64,000 nucleotides of DNA from Microbacterium sp. cf332 (GTDB lineage: Bacteria; Actinomycetota; Actinomycetes; Actinomycetales; Microbacteriaceae). Numbering within the stretch: position 1 is the first letter of the stretch; each line of letters opens with the position of its first letter. The stretch is taken from assembly GCF_900102175.1 (NCBI RefSeq), contig NZ_FNKN01000003.1:496414-560413 (forward strand), read 5' to 3'. The position numbers and the translations under genes are program-made. This document shows positions 1-8,329 of the stretch, piece after piece. The notes beneath the pieces were generated by a model that did no database searches, had not been told where the DNA came from, and saw only the letters and a list, made by a program, of their open reading frames with translations.

Positions 1-2465
1 ATGCGACGCACCCGCTGGCGCTTGCGCCGGTGGCGACGCCGCCGGTGACCGTCGACGGGTTCGTCCGCGAGTTCCTGCTGAACCTGAACATGGACCGGGG
101 CGTCGCCCTGTCGTCCGCGACCGAGACCGACAAGTACATGGCCCTCGCCGCGACCGTGCGCGATTACCTCGTTGCGCGGTGGCTCGAGGATCAGCGGCGG
201 CAGCGCTCCGACCAGAGCAAGGCGGTCTGCTACCTCTCCGCGGAGTACCTGCTCGGCCGGCAGCTCGACAACAACCTGCTCGCGGCGGGTCTCACCGACA
301 TCGCCAGCGAGGCCCTCGCCGCGTGCGGCATCGACATCGACACGATGCGGGCCCACGAGGTCGAGCCCGGCCTCGGCAACGGCGGTCTCGGCCGTCTCGC
401 CGCCTGCTTCATCGACTCGCTGGCCACCCTCAGCGTGCCGAGCATCGGCTACGGCATCCGCTACGAGTACGGCATCTTCCGCCAGGTGTTCCGCGATGGC
501 GAGCAGGTCGAGAAGCCGGACGCCTGGCTGGCGCTCGGCTCGCCCTGGGAGTTCCGGCACCCCGAGTCGGCACAGACGGTGTCGTTCGCCGGGCACACCG
601 AGACCTACGACGACGAGGGCGTCATCCGCAGCCGCTGGGTGCCCGCGTGGAGCGTTCGCGCCGTGCCCTACAACTACATGGTGCCGGGCTACCAGAACGG
701 TCGGGTGAACACTCTGCGGCTGTGGAGCGCCGAGGCCACGAAGGCGTTCGATCTGCGCACCTTCAACAGCGGCGACTACGTCGAGGCGGTGCGCGCGCAG
801 ACCTTCGCCGAGAACATCTCGAAGGTGCTGTACCCCGAGGACTCGACCCCGCAGGGCAAGGAGCTGCGCCTGCAGCAGCAGTATTTCTTCGTCGCGGCGT
901 CGATCGCGGACTATCTGACGAAGGTGCTACCCGAGGACTTCGTCATCGAGGACCTGCCCGAGCGCGTCATCTTCCAGCTCAACGACACCCACCCCGTCAT
1001 CGCGGTGCCCGAGATGATGCGCGTGCTGGTCGACGAGCGCAAGCTCGAGTGGGACGTCGCCTGGGCCATCACCCAGAAGTGCTTCGCCTACACGTGCCAC
1101 ACGCTGCTGCCCGAGGCGCTCGAGGTCTGGTCGGTCGACCTGCTCGGCCGGCTGCTGCCTCGTCACCTCGAGATCATCTACCGCATCAACGACGAGTTCC
1201 TCGTGCGCGTCCGTGAGCGCTTCGGCGACGACGAGCAGCGCCTGAACGAGATGTCGATCGTGTCGGAGCACCGCGCCGTGCGCATGGCCTACCTCGCCAC
1301 CGTCGCCGGCGCCAAGGTCAACGGCGTCGCCGAACTGCACTCGCAGCTGCTTCGCGAGAAGGTGCTGCACCAGTTCGACGAGATGATGCCCGAGAAGTTC
1401 ACCAACGTCACGAACGGCGTCACGCCCCGCCGGTTCATGCGGCTCGCCAACCCGGAGCTGTCCGAGCTCATCACCGCTGCGCTCGGCACCGGGTGGCTGA
1501 CCGATCTCGAGCGCCTGCGCGAGCTCGAGTCGTACGCCGAGGATGCCGACTTCCGCGCGGCGTTCGCCGAGGTCAAGTCCGCCAACAAGCGCCGACTGAA
1601 CGACGTGCTGCTCGCGCGCGACGGGTTCGAGATCGCCGACGACCACCTTCTCGACGTCATGGTCAAGCGGCTGCACGAGTACAAGCGGCAGATGCTCAAG
1701 GTGCTGCACATCGTCACCCTGTACGAGCGCGTGGTGTCGGGACGCGTCGCGGCATCCGACCTGCAGCCGCGCACCTTCATCTTCGGAGCCAAGGCGGCCC
1801 CGGGGTACGCGATGGCCAAGCGCGTCATCCATCTCATCAACGCCGTGGGCTCGGTCGTCAACAACGACCCACGGCTCGAGGGACGGCTCAAGGTCGTCTT
1901 CCCGCCGAACTACAACGTCACGCTCGCCGAACGAGTGATCCCCGCCGCGGATCTCTCGGAGCAGATCTCGCTCGCCGGCAAAGAGGCGTCGGGTACCGGC
2001 AACATGAAGTTCGCCCTCAACGGAGCGCTGACCATCGGCACCGACGACGGCGCGAACGTCGAGATCCGCGAGCTCGTCGGCGACGACAACTTCTTCCTCT
2101 TCGGGATGAGCGAGCCCGAGGTCGAGGAGCTCTGGGCCGCGGGATACCGTCCGGGCGAGTTCGCCCAGGGCGACGACGAACTCCGACGTGCTCTCGATCT
2201 CATCGGTTCGGGCGCGTTCTCCGGCGGTGACCGGGCGACGTTCGAGCCCATCGTCTCGAACCTGCTCTACGACGACCGCTTCATGGTGCTCGCCGACTAC
2301 ACGTCGTACATCGCCGCCCAGGAGAAGGTGGATGCCGCGTATGCCGACCGCGATGCGTGGACGCGGTCGGCCATCCTCAACGTCGCCCGTACCGGCTTCT
2401 TCTCGTCCGACCGGTCGATCCGCGACTACATCGACCGCATCTGGCACACCCAGCCCGCGCGCTGA
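1..2465 (+). CDS. glgP: Glycogen/alpha-glucan phosphorylase (5' end outside window)
   Basis: GT35 phosphorylase, which releases glucose-1-phosphate from glycogen or maltodextrin using pyridoxal phosphate (PLP). Seen: a full-length family match with the early block EPGLGNGGLGRLAACF, the middle block NDTHPVIAVPEMMR, and the PLP-lysine motif EASGTGNMKFALNG; the lysine is codon 2007-2009. A GTG at 30 could start an 811-residue protein. However, the frame is open back to base 3 (reading THPLALAP before that GTG) and no ribosome binding site precedes it, so the true start probably lies just upstream of the window. The family is usually 810-850 residues. A short gap separates it from the next gene on the same strand. 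Function is near certain; only the start is open. Confidence 0.95.
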   Translation, partial: ATHPLALAPVATPPVTVDGFVREFLLNLNMDRGVALSSATETDKYMALAATVRDYLVARWLEDQRRQRSDQSKAVCYLSAEYLLGRQLDNNLLAAGLTDIASEALAACGIDIDTMRAHEVEPGLGNGGLGRLAACFIDSLATLSVPSIGYGIRYEYGIFRQVFRDGEQVEKPDAWLALGSPWEFRHPESAQTVSFAGHTETYDDEGVIRSRWVPAWSVRAVPYNYMVPGYQNGRVNTLRLWSAEATKAFDLRTFNSGDYVEAVRAQTFAENISKVLYPEDSTPQGKELRLQQQYFFVAASIADYLTKVLPEDFVIEDLPERVIFQLNDTHPVIAVPEMMRVLVDERKLEWDVAWAITQKCFAYTCHTLLPEALEVWSVDLLGRLLPRHLEIIYRINDEFLVRVRERFGDDEQRLNEMSIVSEHRAVRMAYLATVAGAKVNGVAELHSQLLREKVLHQFDEMMPEKFTNVTNGVTPRRFMRLANPELSELITAALGTGWLTDLERLRELESYAEDADFRAAFAEVKSANKRRLNDVLLARDGFEIADDHLLDVMVKRLHEYKRQMLKVLHIVTLYERVVSGRVAASDLQPRTFIFGAKAAPGYAMAKRVIHLINAVGSVVNNDPRLEGRLKVVFPPNYNVTLAERVIPAADLSEQISLAGKEASGTGNMKFALNGALTIGTDDGANVEIRELVGDDNFFLFGMSEPEVEELWAAGYRPGEFAQGDDELRRALDLIGSGAFSGGDRATFEPIVSNLLYDDRFMVLADYTSYIAAQEKVDAAYADRDAWTRSAILNVARTGFFSSDRSIRDYIDRIWHTQPAR

Positions 2466-2520
2466 CACCCCGGGGCCCAGACCCCGACCTGACCACGACC
2501 AACCAACGGAGGGAACAGTC

Positions 2521-3159
2521 ATGGCACGTATCGCCGTCATCGGAGGAACCGGTTACGCCGGCAGTCACATCGTCGAGGAGGCGGTCTCGCGTGGTCACAC
2601 CGTGGTCTCCGTCGCCCGCAAGGTGCCGGCTGAGCGCGTCGAGGGTGCGACCTACCTCGAGGGCACCCTGCTCGACGTCCCCGCCCTCGTCACCCAGCTC
2701 GAGGGGGTCGACGTCGTCGTGTCGGCGGTGGCTCCCCGCGGCGACATGCAGGGACAGGTGCGTCCGAACACCGCACTGCTCGTCCAGACGCTGCCCGAGA
2801 ACGTGCGCGTCGGCGTGGTCGGTGGTGCCGGCGGCAGTCTCGTCGCGCCCGGTGGACCGCGTCTGATCGACAGCGGCTTCCCCGAGGAGTTCAAGGCCGA
2901 GGCCCTCGAGGCGATCGGCGTGCTCGAGGACCTCCAGGCCGATGACACCGGCCGCGACTGGTTCTTCATCCACCCCGCGGGTGGCTTCGGGTCGTTCAAC
3001 CCGGGGGAGCGCACCGGAACCTATCGCGACGGGGGAGACGTGCTCGTCACCGACGACAACGGCGACTCGTTCATCTCCGGTGCGGACTTCGCCATCGCCG
3101 TGGTCGACGAGATCGAGAACCCGAAGCACGTCCGCGGCCGTTTCACCGTCGGATACTGA
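2521..3159 (+). CDS. NAD(P)-dependent oxidoreductase, atypical SDR / NmrA-like
   Basis: A 212-residue Rossmann-fold protein. Seen: the N-terminal nucleotide-binding motif VIGGTGYAGSHIVEEA (GxxGxxG), followed by short-chain-dehydrogenase-like segments such as VVSAVAPRGD and VGVVGGAGGSLV. A clear GGAGGG ribosome binding site ends 7 bases before the ATG. The family of NAD(P)H-binding epimerase-like proteins acts on varied small molecules or redox-senses NAD(P)H; the substrate cannot be read from sequence. The classical YxxxK catalytic pair is not evident, which fits the atypical SDR class. It may be co-transcribed with the phosphorylase, 55 bases upstream. Confidence 0.85.
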   Translation: MARIAVIGGTGYAGSHIVEEAVSRGHTVVSVARKVPAERVEGATYLEGTLLDVPALVTQLEGVDVVVSAVAPRGDMQGQVRPNTALLVQTLPENVRVGVVGGAGGSLVAPGGPRLIDSGFPEEFKAEALEAIGVLEDLQADDTGRDWFFIHPAGGFGSFNPGERTGTYRDGGDVLVTDDNGDSFISGADFAIAVVDEIENPKHVRGRFTVGY

Positions 3160-3197
3160 CCCCGCCCGCCGAGTTCCTCGCTCTCGGCACGTCGGAC

Positions 3198-4502
3198 TCA
3201 GACGAGGTCGCGCCAGTCGACCGCGGCCTCGTCGTCGTCGACCGTGACGGAGTCGGTGATGACCGGAACCGACATCGTCTCGGTCTGCGGACCCATGACG
3301 GTGGCCTCGTCGCGCCGGTGGCGCAGCACGTTCTCGACGTAGGACGACAGGACCTCGGCCAACGGGATGGACCGGCCCTCGCTCTGCGACAGGTACCAGC
3401 GGTGCTCGAGCACCTGGTGGAACAACTCGGCCGGCTCGAGCTTGGCGCGCAGGTCCCACGGCACCGAGAGGACGACCGGCTCAAACACGCGGGTCAGCCA
3501 CTCGTGAGCGACCATCTCCTCATTCGAGCCGAGTCGTGACACACGGGCGCTGAACTCGTCGAGGTCGTTCAGCAGGCGGCGGGCCTGATTCTCCTCGACA
3601 TCCAGCCCGGTCAGCCGGATGAGGCGCCGCTGATGGTGTCCGGCGTCGACGACTTTGGGTTGGATCGATACGCGCGTGCCGTCGGCGGCGGCGTCGATCG
3701 ACATCTCGCCGATGTCGAAGCCGAGCGAGTTGAGCTTCTGCACGCGCTCGGTGATGCGCCACGACTCGTTCGCCGAGAACGTCTCCTGGTCGGTGAGGGC
3801 CGCCCACAGCGAGTGATACGACGACATGATCCCGTCGGCGATGGCGATGGCGTCGACACCGCCCTCGAGCCGCCCGCCGGCTTCGAGGTCCATGATCTCG
3901 CCGGCGATGTTGGTGCGCGCGATGTCGAGGTCGTGCAGACGCTGGCCACGGGTGAGGCCCCGCTCGTGCAGCTCTCCCGTCTCGGCGTCGACGAGGTAGG
4001 CGGCGAACGCGCCGGCATCACGGCGGAAGAGCGTGTTCGACAGCGAGACGTCGCCCCAGAAGAAACCGACGTTGTGAAGGCGGACGAGCAGCAGCGCCAG
4101 GGCGTCGACGAGACGGGTCGCGGTATCGGGGCGCAGCACCTGCGTGAACAGGGCGCGGTAGGGCAGGGAGAACTTCAGATGCGCGGTGACGAGGGCTGCC
4201 GGCAGCTCGTCGCCGCCGGCATCCCGGCGACCGTCGATGACCGCGACGCGCTCGACGCACGGCACGTCGAGACGCTGCAGCGACCCGAGCATCTCGTACT
4301 CGCGCCGGGCCATCGCCGCCGTCGTCTCCTTGATCGCCACGACACGACCCGAGAGGTTGGCGAAGCGCACGAGGTGCCGTGAGATGCCCTTGGGCAGGTA
4401 GACGATGTCAGGCGTCGACCAGTCGGCGAGGGTCGTCGACCACGGCAGGGCGAGCAGGCCCGGGTCGACACTGCTCGCGGTGATCGAGAGCGAGGAGCGC
4501 AC
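3198..4502 (-). CDS. DUF4032 domain protein with kinase-like (Kdo/WaaP-type) fold
   Basis: A 434-residue cytoplasmic protein conserved in actinobacteria as a DUF4032 family member. Seen: a kinase-like N-terminal half with a lysine in VVAIKETTAAMARREYEM and a catalytic-loop-like segment RLHNVGFFWGDVSLSNTLF (HxGxxxxDxxxxN pattern), followed by YLVDAETGE in the place of a metal-binding DFG-like loop. The C-terminal region is the uncharacterised DUF4032 part. Two starts compete: TTG at 4529 (MRPHPIGEHV) and GTG at 4502 (MRSSLSITAS). The latter begins at the conserved part and is chosen. Function is unknown; phosphotransfer is an inference from motifs. A terminator hairpin for the upstream ABC gene lies just before it. 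Confidence 0.85.
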   Translation of the reverse strand: MRSSLSITASSVDPGLLALPWSTTLADWSTPDIVYLPKGISRHLVRFANLSGRVVAIKETTAAMARREYEMLGSLQRLDVPCVERVAVIDGRRDAGGDELPAALVTAHLKFSLPYRALFTQVLRPDTATRLVDALALLLVRLHNVGFFWGDVSLSNTLFRRDAGAFAAYLVDAETGELHERGLTRGQRLHDLDIARTNIAGEIMDLEAGGRLEGGVDAIAIADGIMSSYHSLWAALTDQETFSANESWRITERVQKLNSLGFDIGEMSIDAAADGTRVSIQPKVVDAGHHQRRLIRLTGLDVEENQARRLLNDLDEFSARVSRLGSNEEMVAHEWLTRVFEPVVLSVPWDLRAKLEPAELFHQVLEHRWYLSQSEGRSIPLAEVLSSYVENVLRHRRDEATVMGPQTETMSVPVITDSVTVDDDEAAVDWRDLV

Positions 4503-4532
4503 GTGTTCTCCGATCGGGTGGGGGCGCAAAGA

Positions 4533-4571
4533 CTGCGGCGCGGGCGACCACAGTGGCCACCCGCGCCGCAG
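4533..4571 (-). terminator. Intrinsic terminator downstream of the sugar ABC ATPase
   Basis: A perfect 12-bp stem, CTGCGGCGCGGG with CCCGCGCCGCAG (4533-4544 and 4560-4571), loop 15 bases. It sits directly after the stop of the minus-strand ABC ATPase gene and before the DUF4032 start. There is no T tract, as is common in high-GC actinobacteria, so the assignment rests on stem strength and position. Confidence 0.6.
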
Positions 4572-4588
4572 CGTACGAAGATACCGGA

Positions 4589-5692
4589 TCAGGCCGAGGC
4601 GATGGCCTTGTCGGTGAGACGCTCGCCGCTCTCGCTGTCGAACACGTGGATGTGTCCGGTGACGGGAGCGAGCACGACCTTGTCGCCAGCGTTCGGGTGA
4701 CGGCGGCCGTCGACGCGCGCGACGATGTCGGTGCGCTTGCCGTTGATCTCGGTGTGACCGTAGAGGTAGCCGTCCGCGCCGAGCTCCTCGACCAGGTCGA
4801 CGTCGACGGTCAGACCCTGGCCGTCCTCCGGGTTGACGATGATGTCCTCGGGGCGGACGCCGATGGTGACCGTCGAGCCCTGAGCTTTGCCCAGCGTGTC
4901 GGCCTCGACGCCGGCGACCTTCGTGCCGAACTGGACGCCGCCTTCGACGAGCGACGCGGAGAACAGGTTCATCGCCGGCGAGCCGATGAAGCCTGCGACG
5001 AAGATGTTGTTCGGCTTCTCGTACAGGTCGCGCGGGGTGCCGACCTGCTGCAGCAGACCGTCCTTGAGCACCGCGATGCGGTCACCCATGGTCAGCGCCT
5101 CGGTCTGGTCGTGCGTGACGTAGACCGTGGTGACGCCGAGGCTGCGCTGCAGCGACGCGATCTGGGTGCGGGTCTGGACGCGGAGCTTGGCGTCGAGGTT
5201 CGACAGCGGCTCGTCCATGAGGAACACCTGGGGCTTGCGGACGATGGCACGGCCCATCGCGACACGCTGACGCTGACCACCCGAGAGGGCCTTCGGCTTG
5301 CGGGTCAGGTACTCCTCGAGGTCGAGCAGCTTGGCGGCCTCGAGCACGCGCTGAGCGCGCTCTTCCTTGCCGACGCCGGCGATCTTGAGCGCGAAGCCCA
5401 TGTTCTCGGCGACGGTCATGTGCGGGTAGAGCGCGTAGTTCTGGAACACCATCGCGATGTCGCGGTCCTTCGGCGGCACGTCGGTGACGTCGCGCTCACC
5501 GATGCGGATGCTGCCCGAGTTCACCTCTTCGAGGCCGGCGAGCATGCGCAGCGAGGTGGACTTTCCGCAGCCCGAGGGGCCGACCAGGACGAGGAACTCG
5601 CCGTCGCCCACTTCGAGGTTGAGCTTGTCGACCGCGGGGCGCGTGCCTCCGGGGTACAGGCGGGTAGCGTTGTCGAAAGTGACGGTCGCCAT
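4589..5692 (-). CDS. ugpC: ABC transporter ATP-binding protein, UgpC/MsmK family
   Basis: A 367-residue ATPase that energises CUT1-type carbohydrate (or glycerol-3-phosphate) importers at the inner face of the membrane. Seen: Walker A GPSGCGKST, Q-loop MVFQNYALYPHMT, signature LSGGQRQR, Walker B VFLMDEPLSNLD, H-loop VTHDQTEA, and the long C-terminal TOBE regulatory domain with VRPEDIIV and LGADGYLYGH, which defines the MsmK/UgpC/MalK group. Length is normal (about 360-370). AAGGAG precedes the ATG. No permease or binding-protein gene is adjacent. In actinobacteria such orphan ATPases often serve several sugar importers, so a general MsiK-like role is plausible but inferred. Confidence 0.93.
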   Translation of the reverse strand: MATVTFDNATRLYPGGTRPAVDKLNLEVGDGEFLVLVGPSGCGKSTSLRMLAGLEEVNSGSIRIGERDVTDVPPKDRDIAMVFQNYALYPHMTVAENMGFALKIAGVGKEERAQRVLEAAKLLDLEEYLTRKPKALSGGQRQRVAMGRAIVRKPQVFLMDEPLSNLDAKLRVQTRTQIASLQRSLGVTTVYVTHDQTEALTMGDRIAVLKDGLLQQVGTPRDLYEKPNNIFVAGFIGSPAMNLFSASLVEGGVQFGTKVAGVEADTLGKAQGSTVTIGVRPEDIIVNPEDGQGLTVDVDLVEELGADGYLYGHTEINGKRTDIVARVDGRRHPNAGDKVVLAPVTGHIHVFDSESGERLTDKAIASA

Positions 5693-5935
5693 CGTTTCTT
5701 CTCCTTCACCGGCAGGTACGTGCCGGACGATCCGTTGTGAATGGAACGGGGTCGCCCCCGTACGCCCCCCATCGGGCGCGATCTCAGTATGGCACGCGCG
5801 CAGGCGTGTGCGGGACGTCGGATCGCGCTCGTGCTCTGGGCTTTCCCAGGCTGGCTGATTACCATCGGATGACTCGTGAAGCCCGTCGCGAGTCCCATCG
5901 CTCGGCCCTCATTTTCTTCCTGTCCCCGAGGTTCC

Positions 5936-6928
5936 ATGTCTTCTGACGACACTCCTGACGCTCCTGAATCGCCGGCAGTCGCCGACCGCCGCGAGGCGGT
6001 GCGCGAGAAGGCGCTCCAGGTCCACACCCGGCAGTCGCGCGCGCGGATCGCCCGCCGCTCGGGTCTCGGGGTGCTCGCCGTGGGTGTCGTCGCGGCCGCG
6101 GCCATCGCGGTGACCTGGACCGTCTCGAGCGCCGGCAGCAGCCCGCAGCTCCAGCCCACCACCGCGTCGGGCGACGGGTTCGTCGTCGCCGACGTCGTCA
6201 CCGGATCGGTGACTGCGGACATCTCCGCCGAGGCCGGCGCCGCCGAGGAAGCAGCCGCGGACGCGCCGGAGGATGCCGCGCAGGCGACGCCCGCGGAGGG
6301 ACTGCCCGCTCCGTCGACGACCGCCGCCCCGCCCGTCGAGATCCGCGTGTACGTCGACTACCTCTCCGCCGGAGCACGTGAGTGGCAGGTCGCCAACGCG
6401 CAGCAGCTCACGTCGTGGGTCGACGACGGTGCCGTGACGCTCAGCTACTACCCGGTCGCGATGCTGACCGCGAAGTCGAACGGCACGAAGTACTCGCTCC
6501 GCGCCGCGAGCGCTGCGGCCTGTGTGGCCACGCATTCGCCCGACGCGTTCTTCGCCTTCAACAGCGAGCTGCTCACGCGTCAGCCCGAGGTCGACTCCGA
6601 CGGGTACTCCGATACCGAGCTCGCGAACATGGCGCAGGCGTCGGGCGTCGACTCGACCCGTGTCGTCCGCGACTGCATCGAATCGGGTTCCTACGCCGCT
6701 TGGGCGAAGTCGGCCACCGAGCGTGCCGTCGCCGGCATTCCCGACACCGACGGCCTGTCGCTCACCGGCACCCCGATGGTGCTCGTCAACGGCAAGCAGT
6801 ACATCGGTGACCTGACCGACCCGGCGGAGTTCTCGCAGTTCGTGCTCACCACCGCGAGCGATGCGTACTACAAGTCCGCGCCGACACCGACACCGACGCC
6901 CACGCCGACTGCGACGCCGGCATCCTGA
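5936..6928 (+). CDS. Membrane-anchored DsbA/thioredoxin-fold protein lacking CXXC
   Basis: A 330-residue protein: a cytoplasmic N-terminus, one membrane segment (about residues 44-62), an Ala/Glu-rich linker, then a DsbA-like extracytoplasmic domain (VEIRVYVDYL onward) and a Pro-Thr repeat tail (PTPTPTPTPTATP). DsbA relatives carry CPxC right after the VDYL-type strand; here the segment reads SAGAREWQ, so the redox pair is absent. Two cysteines remain (AACVATH and VRDCIES), and the cis-Pro loop LTGTPMVLVNG is kept. An upstream in-frame codon at 5876 would add 20 residues, but GAGG sits just before the ATG at 5936, which also gives the family-like MSSDD start. Oxidoreductase activity is therefore doubtful; a chaperone or binding role is possible. 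Confidence 0.85.
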   Translation: MSSDDTPDAPESPAVADRREAVREKALQVHTRQSRARIARRSGLGVLAVGVVAAAAIAVTWTVSSAGSSPQLQPTTASGDGFVVADVVTGSVTADISAEAGAAEEAAADAPEDAAQATPAEGLPAPSTTAAPPVEIRVYVDYLSAGAREWQVANAQQLTSWVDDGAVTLSYYPVAMLTAKSNGTKYSLRAASAAACVATHSPDAFFAFNSELLTRQPEVDSDGYSDTELANMAQASGVDSTRVVRDCIESGSYAAWAKSATERAVAGIPDTDGLSLTGTPMVLVNGKQYIGDLTDPAEFSQFVLTTASDAYYKSAPTPTPTPTPTATPAS

Positions 6929-6958
6929 CCGCCTAGGCGGTTGCGGGCGAAACGACTG

Positions 6959-7546
6959 ATGGACGTAAACGGTGCGCAGCACGACGTCCGCCGCGTCTAC
7001 CGCGGAGGGTTCGCAGGTCCGCTCGTCTCGGCAGTCGTCTGGGCGGCAGCGGCCGCGGCCTACCAGTGGGGCTCCGTCTCGGCGTCGATGGCGGTGCTGT
7101 TCTTCGGGGGAATCCTCATCTTCCCCCTGTCTTCGCTCGTCTTGAAGGCGATGGGAGGCCCGGCCTTCCTGCCGAAGGGGCACCCCTCCGCGGCGCTGGC
7201 CACTCAGAGCGCGCTCACCGTGCCGCTCGGCCTGCTCGTCGCGATCGCTCTCGGCACGGTCGCGCCGTCGCTGTTCCTGCCGGCCGCGCTGATCATCGTG
7301 GGCGCGCACTACCTGACGTTCATCTCGCTCTACGGCATGCCGCTGTACGGCGTCCTCGCCGGAGTCCTCGCCGCGGTCGGCGCCGGCGCGATCTTCGCGA
7401 TTCCTGCATTGCGAGCGGCCAGCGGATGGCTGGGGGCCGCGCTGTTGCTCGCCTTCGCCATCCCGCTGTTCCTAAGCCACCGCGCGGAGACGCGGCGTGA
7501 TGCTTCCTCGCCCGTGGCGGACGTGTCCGCGCCGGTGGTCCGGTAG
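6959..7546 (+). CDS. DUF7010-type membrane protein
   Basis: A 195-residue integral membrane protein with about five to six hydrophobic helices (VSAVVWAAAAAAYQWG, VLFFGGILIFPLSSLVL, SALTVPLGLLVAIALG, FLPAALIIVGAHYL, LAGVLAAVGAGAIFA, GAALLLAFAIPLFLS). The pattern of an N-terminal RRxYRGG, a VLFFGGILIFPLS helix and a PAALIIVGAHYL helix matches my memory of the DUF7010 family, function unknown. The ATG at 6959 is preferred over a TTG at 6941 because family members begin close to this methionine; no strong ribosome binding site supports either. It follows the thioredoxin-fold gene by 30 bases and may share its transcript. Confidence 0.75.
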   Translation: MDVNGAQHDVRRVYRGGFAGPLVSAVVWAAAAAAYQWGSVSASMAVLFFGGILIFPLSSLVLKAMGGPAFLPKGHPSAALATQSALTVPLGLLVAIALGTVAPSLFLPAALIIVGAHYLTFISLYGMPLYGVLAGVLAAVGAGAIFAIPALRAASGWLGAALLLAFAIPLFLSHRAETRRDASSPVADVSAPVVR

Positions 7547-7741
7547 CCGACGCGGGAGGCCGCGAGCGATCGGATCGCGCTGATCTCGGACGTGAGAGGT
7601 GTCTCATATAGCGGGCGATGGCTCACGGGTCGCCATAGTCTTGCGGAGGCGCTGCTCGCTCTTGGGGCCGGTTTCACACCGCCGCGTCGGACCAGGAAGT
7701 TTGGGGCTTCCCCGACGAGAGACGCGCGCTGCTACCGCAGC

Positions 7742-7782
7742 ACCGTTCGGCAGACAGAGCCCCGTTCTGTCTGCCGAACGGT
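7742..7782. repeat. Perfect 17-bp inverted repeat between DUF7010 gene and tRNA-Thr
   Basis: ACCGTTCGGCAGACAGA (7742-7758) and its exact complement (7766-7782) around a 7-base loop. There is no T tract, so it could be a high-GC terminator for the upstream gene or a protein-binding or mobile-element relic. It lies in the 338-base gap 7547-7884. In the rest of that gap I see only short unsupported frames before the tRNA. Confidence 0.6.
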
Positions 7783-7884
7783 CAGGTGATTCCGCCCGAG
7801 AGCCTCATCGATCGGCGCCCTCCAGGCGTCCTCGCCGCAAGCGGTTCTCGGCCGGTGCGGGTCGGTCGATAGACTGTGGTCATT

Positions 7885-7960
7885 GCCGACTTGGCGCAAT
7901 TGGTAGCGCACCGTACTTGTAATACGGGGGTTACGGGTTCAAGTCCCGTAGTCGGCTCCA
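7885..7960 (+). tRNA. tRNA-Thr (anticodon TGT)
   Basis: Cloverleaf read by eye: acceptor stem GCCGACT pairs with AGTCGGC, the D arm contains GGCGCAATTGGTAGCGC, the anticodon stem is CCGTA/TACGG with loop CTTGTAA (anticodon TGT), and the T arm is ACGGG TTCAAGT CCCGT. Discriminator T at 7957 is followed by an encoded CCA. Its 3' half is duplicated at 10037-10092, marking it as an integration site. Confidence 0.95.
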
Positions 7961-7979
7961 GAAAGGCCGGGTCAGGCCG
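7924..7979 (+). repeat. Attachment-site-like direct repeat, left copy (3' half of tRNA-Thr)
   Basis: Matches 10037-10092 at about 47 of 56 positions, with a perfect 16-base core TCCCGTAGTCGGCTCC (7944-7959 and 10057-10072). Similarity continues past the tRNA end (AGGCCG block at 7974-7979). This is the layout left when an element integrates into a tRNA 3' end and rebuilds it. The mismatches suggest an old event. Confidence 0.75.
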
Positions 7980-7986
7980 ACAAGCG

Positions 7987-8290
7987 CTAACGCATGGTTT
8001 TCAGGTGAACAGCATCGGCGTAGTGCGCCTCCGTCGTCTTCTTGCCCCTCGCGGCCGAGTTGGTCCTTCGCCGCCTCGATCCCGAGCTCGTCGCGGATGA
8101 CGGTCGCCACCGTCTTGCGGAAGCTCTTCGGCGTCATGCCGGCGTACGGCGTCCCCGCCAGGGCGGCGCGCCAGGTCGTGCGGTAGTTGTTCGGGTGCCG
8201 GAGGGTGCCGAACGCGGTCGGCTTGCCGCCTATCGTCGTGCGTCGTATGCGCCCCCACGTCTCGAGCTCGAGTGGTGGGCGAGGCGTGAC
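7987..8290 (-). pseudogene. Tyrosine-recombinase integrase remnant (C-terminal part, frameshifted)
   Basis: Catalytic C-terminal end of a phage-type integrase, which would cut and rejoin DNA at tRNA-Thr. Seen: one frame reads LETWGRI ... GMTPKSFRKTVATVIRDELG (HxxR box, with the His replaced by Lys), then AAKDQLGRE. A one-base gain in a GGGG run near 8045 breaks the frame. The +1 frame continues GKKTTEAHYADAVHLKTMR and stops at 7987, recovering the tyrosine nucleophile context HY. Nothing resembling the N-terminal or core-binding domains is found upstream. It points toward the tRNA, as integrases next to their att site usually do. Non-functional as it stands. Confidence 0.75.
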
Positions 8291-8329
8291 TTGCCGCTGG
8301 TCACTGTGGGTACTCCCACTCCCACCCAC

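Noticed and set aside
927..2540. A 537-codon minus-strand frame opposite glycogen phosphorylase
   Set aside because: Shadow of the phosphorylase; composition is the reverse complement of a conserved enzyme.
6880..6927. ACACCG/CGACGC tandem short repeats
   Set aside because: They encode the Pro-Thr tail of the anchored protein, so are coding low complexity rather than a DNA repeat element.
6928..6941. ACCGCCTAGGCGGT palindrome after the thioredoxin-fold gene
   Set aside because: Arms have only a 2-base centre and cannot form a terminator hairpin; no evidence that it binds a regulator.
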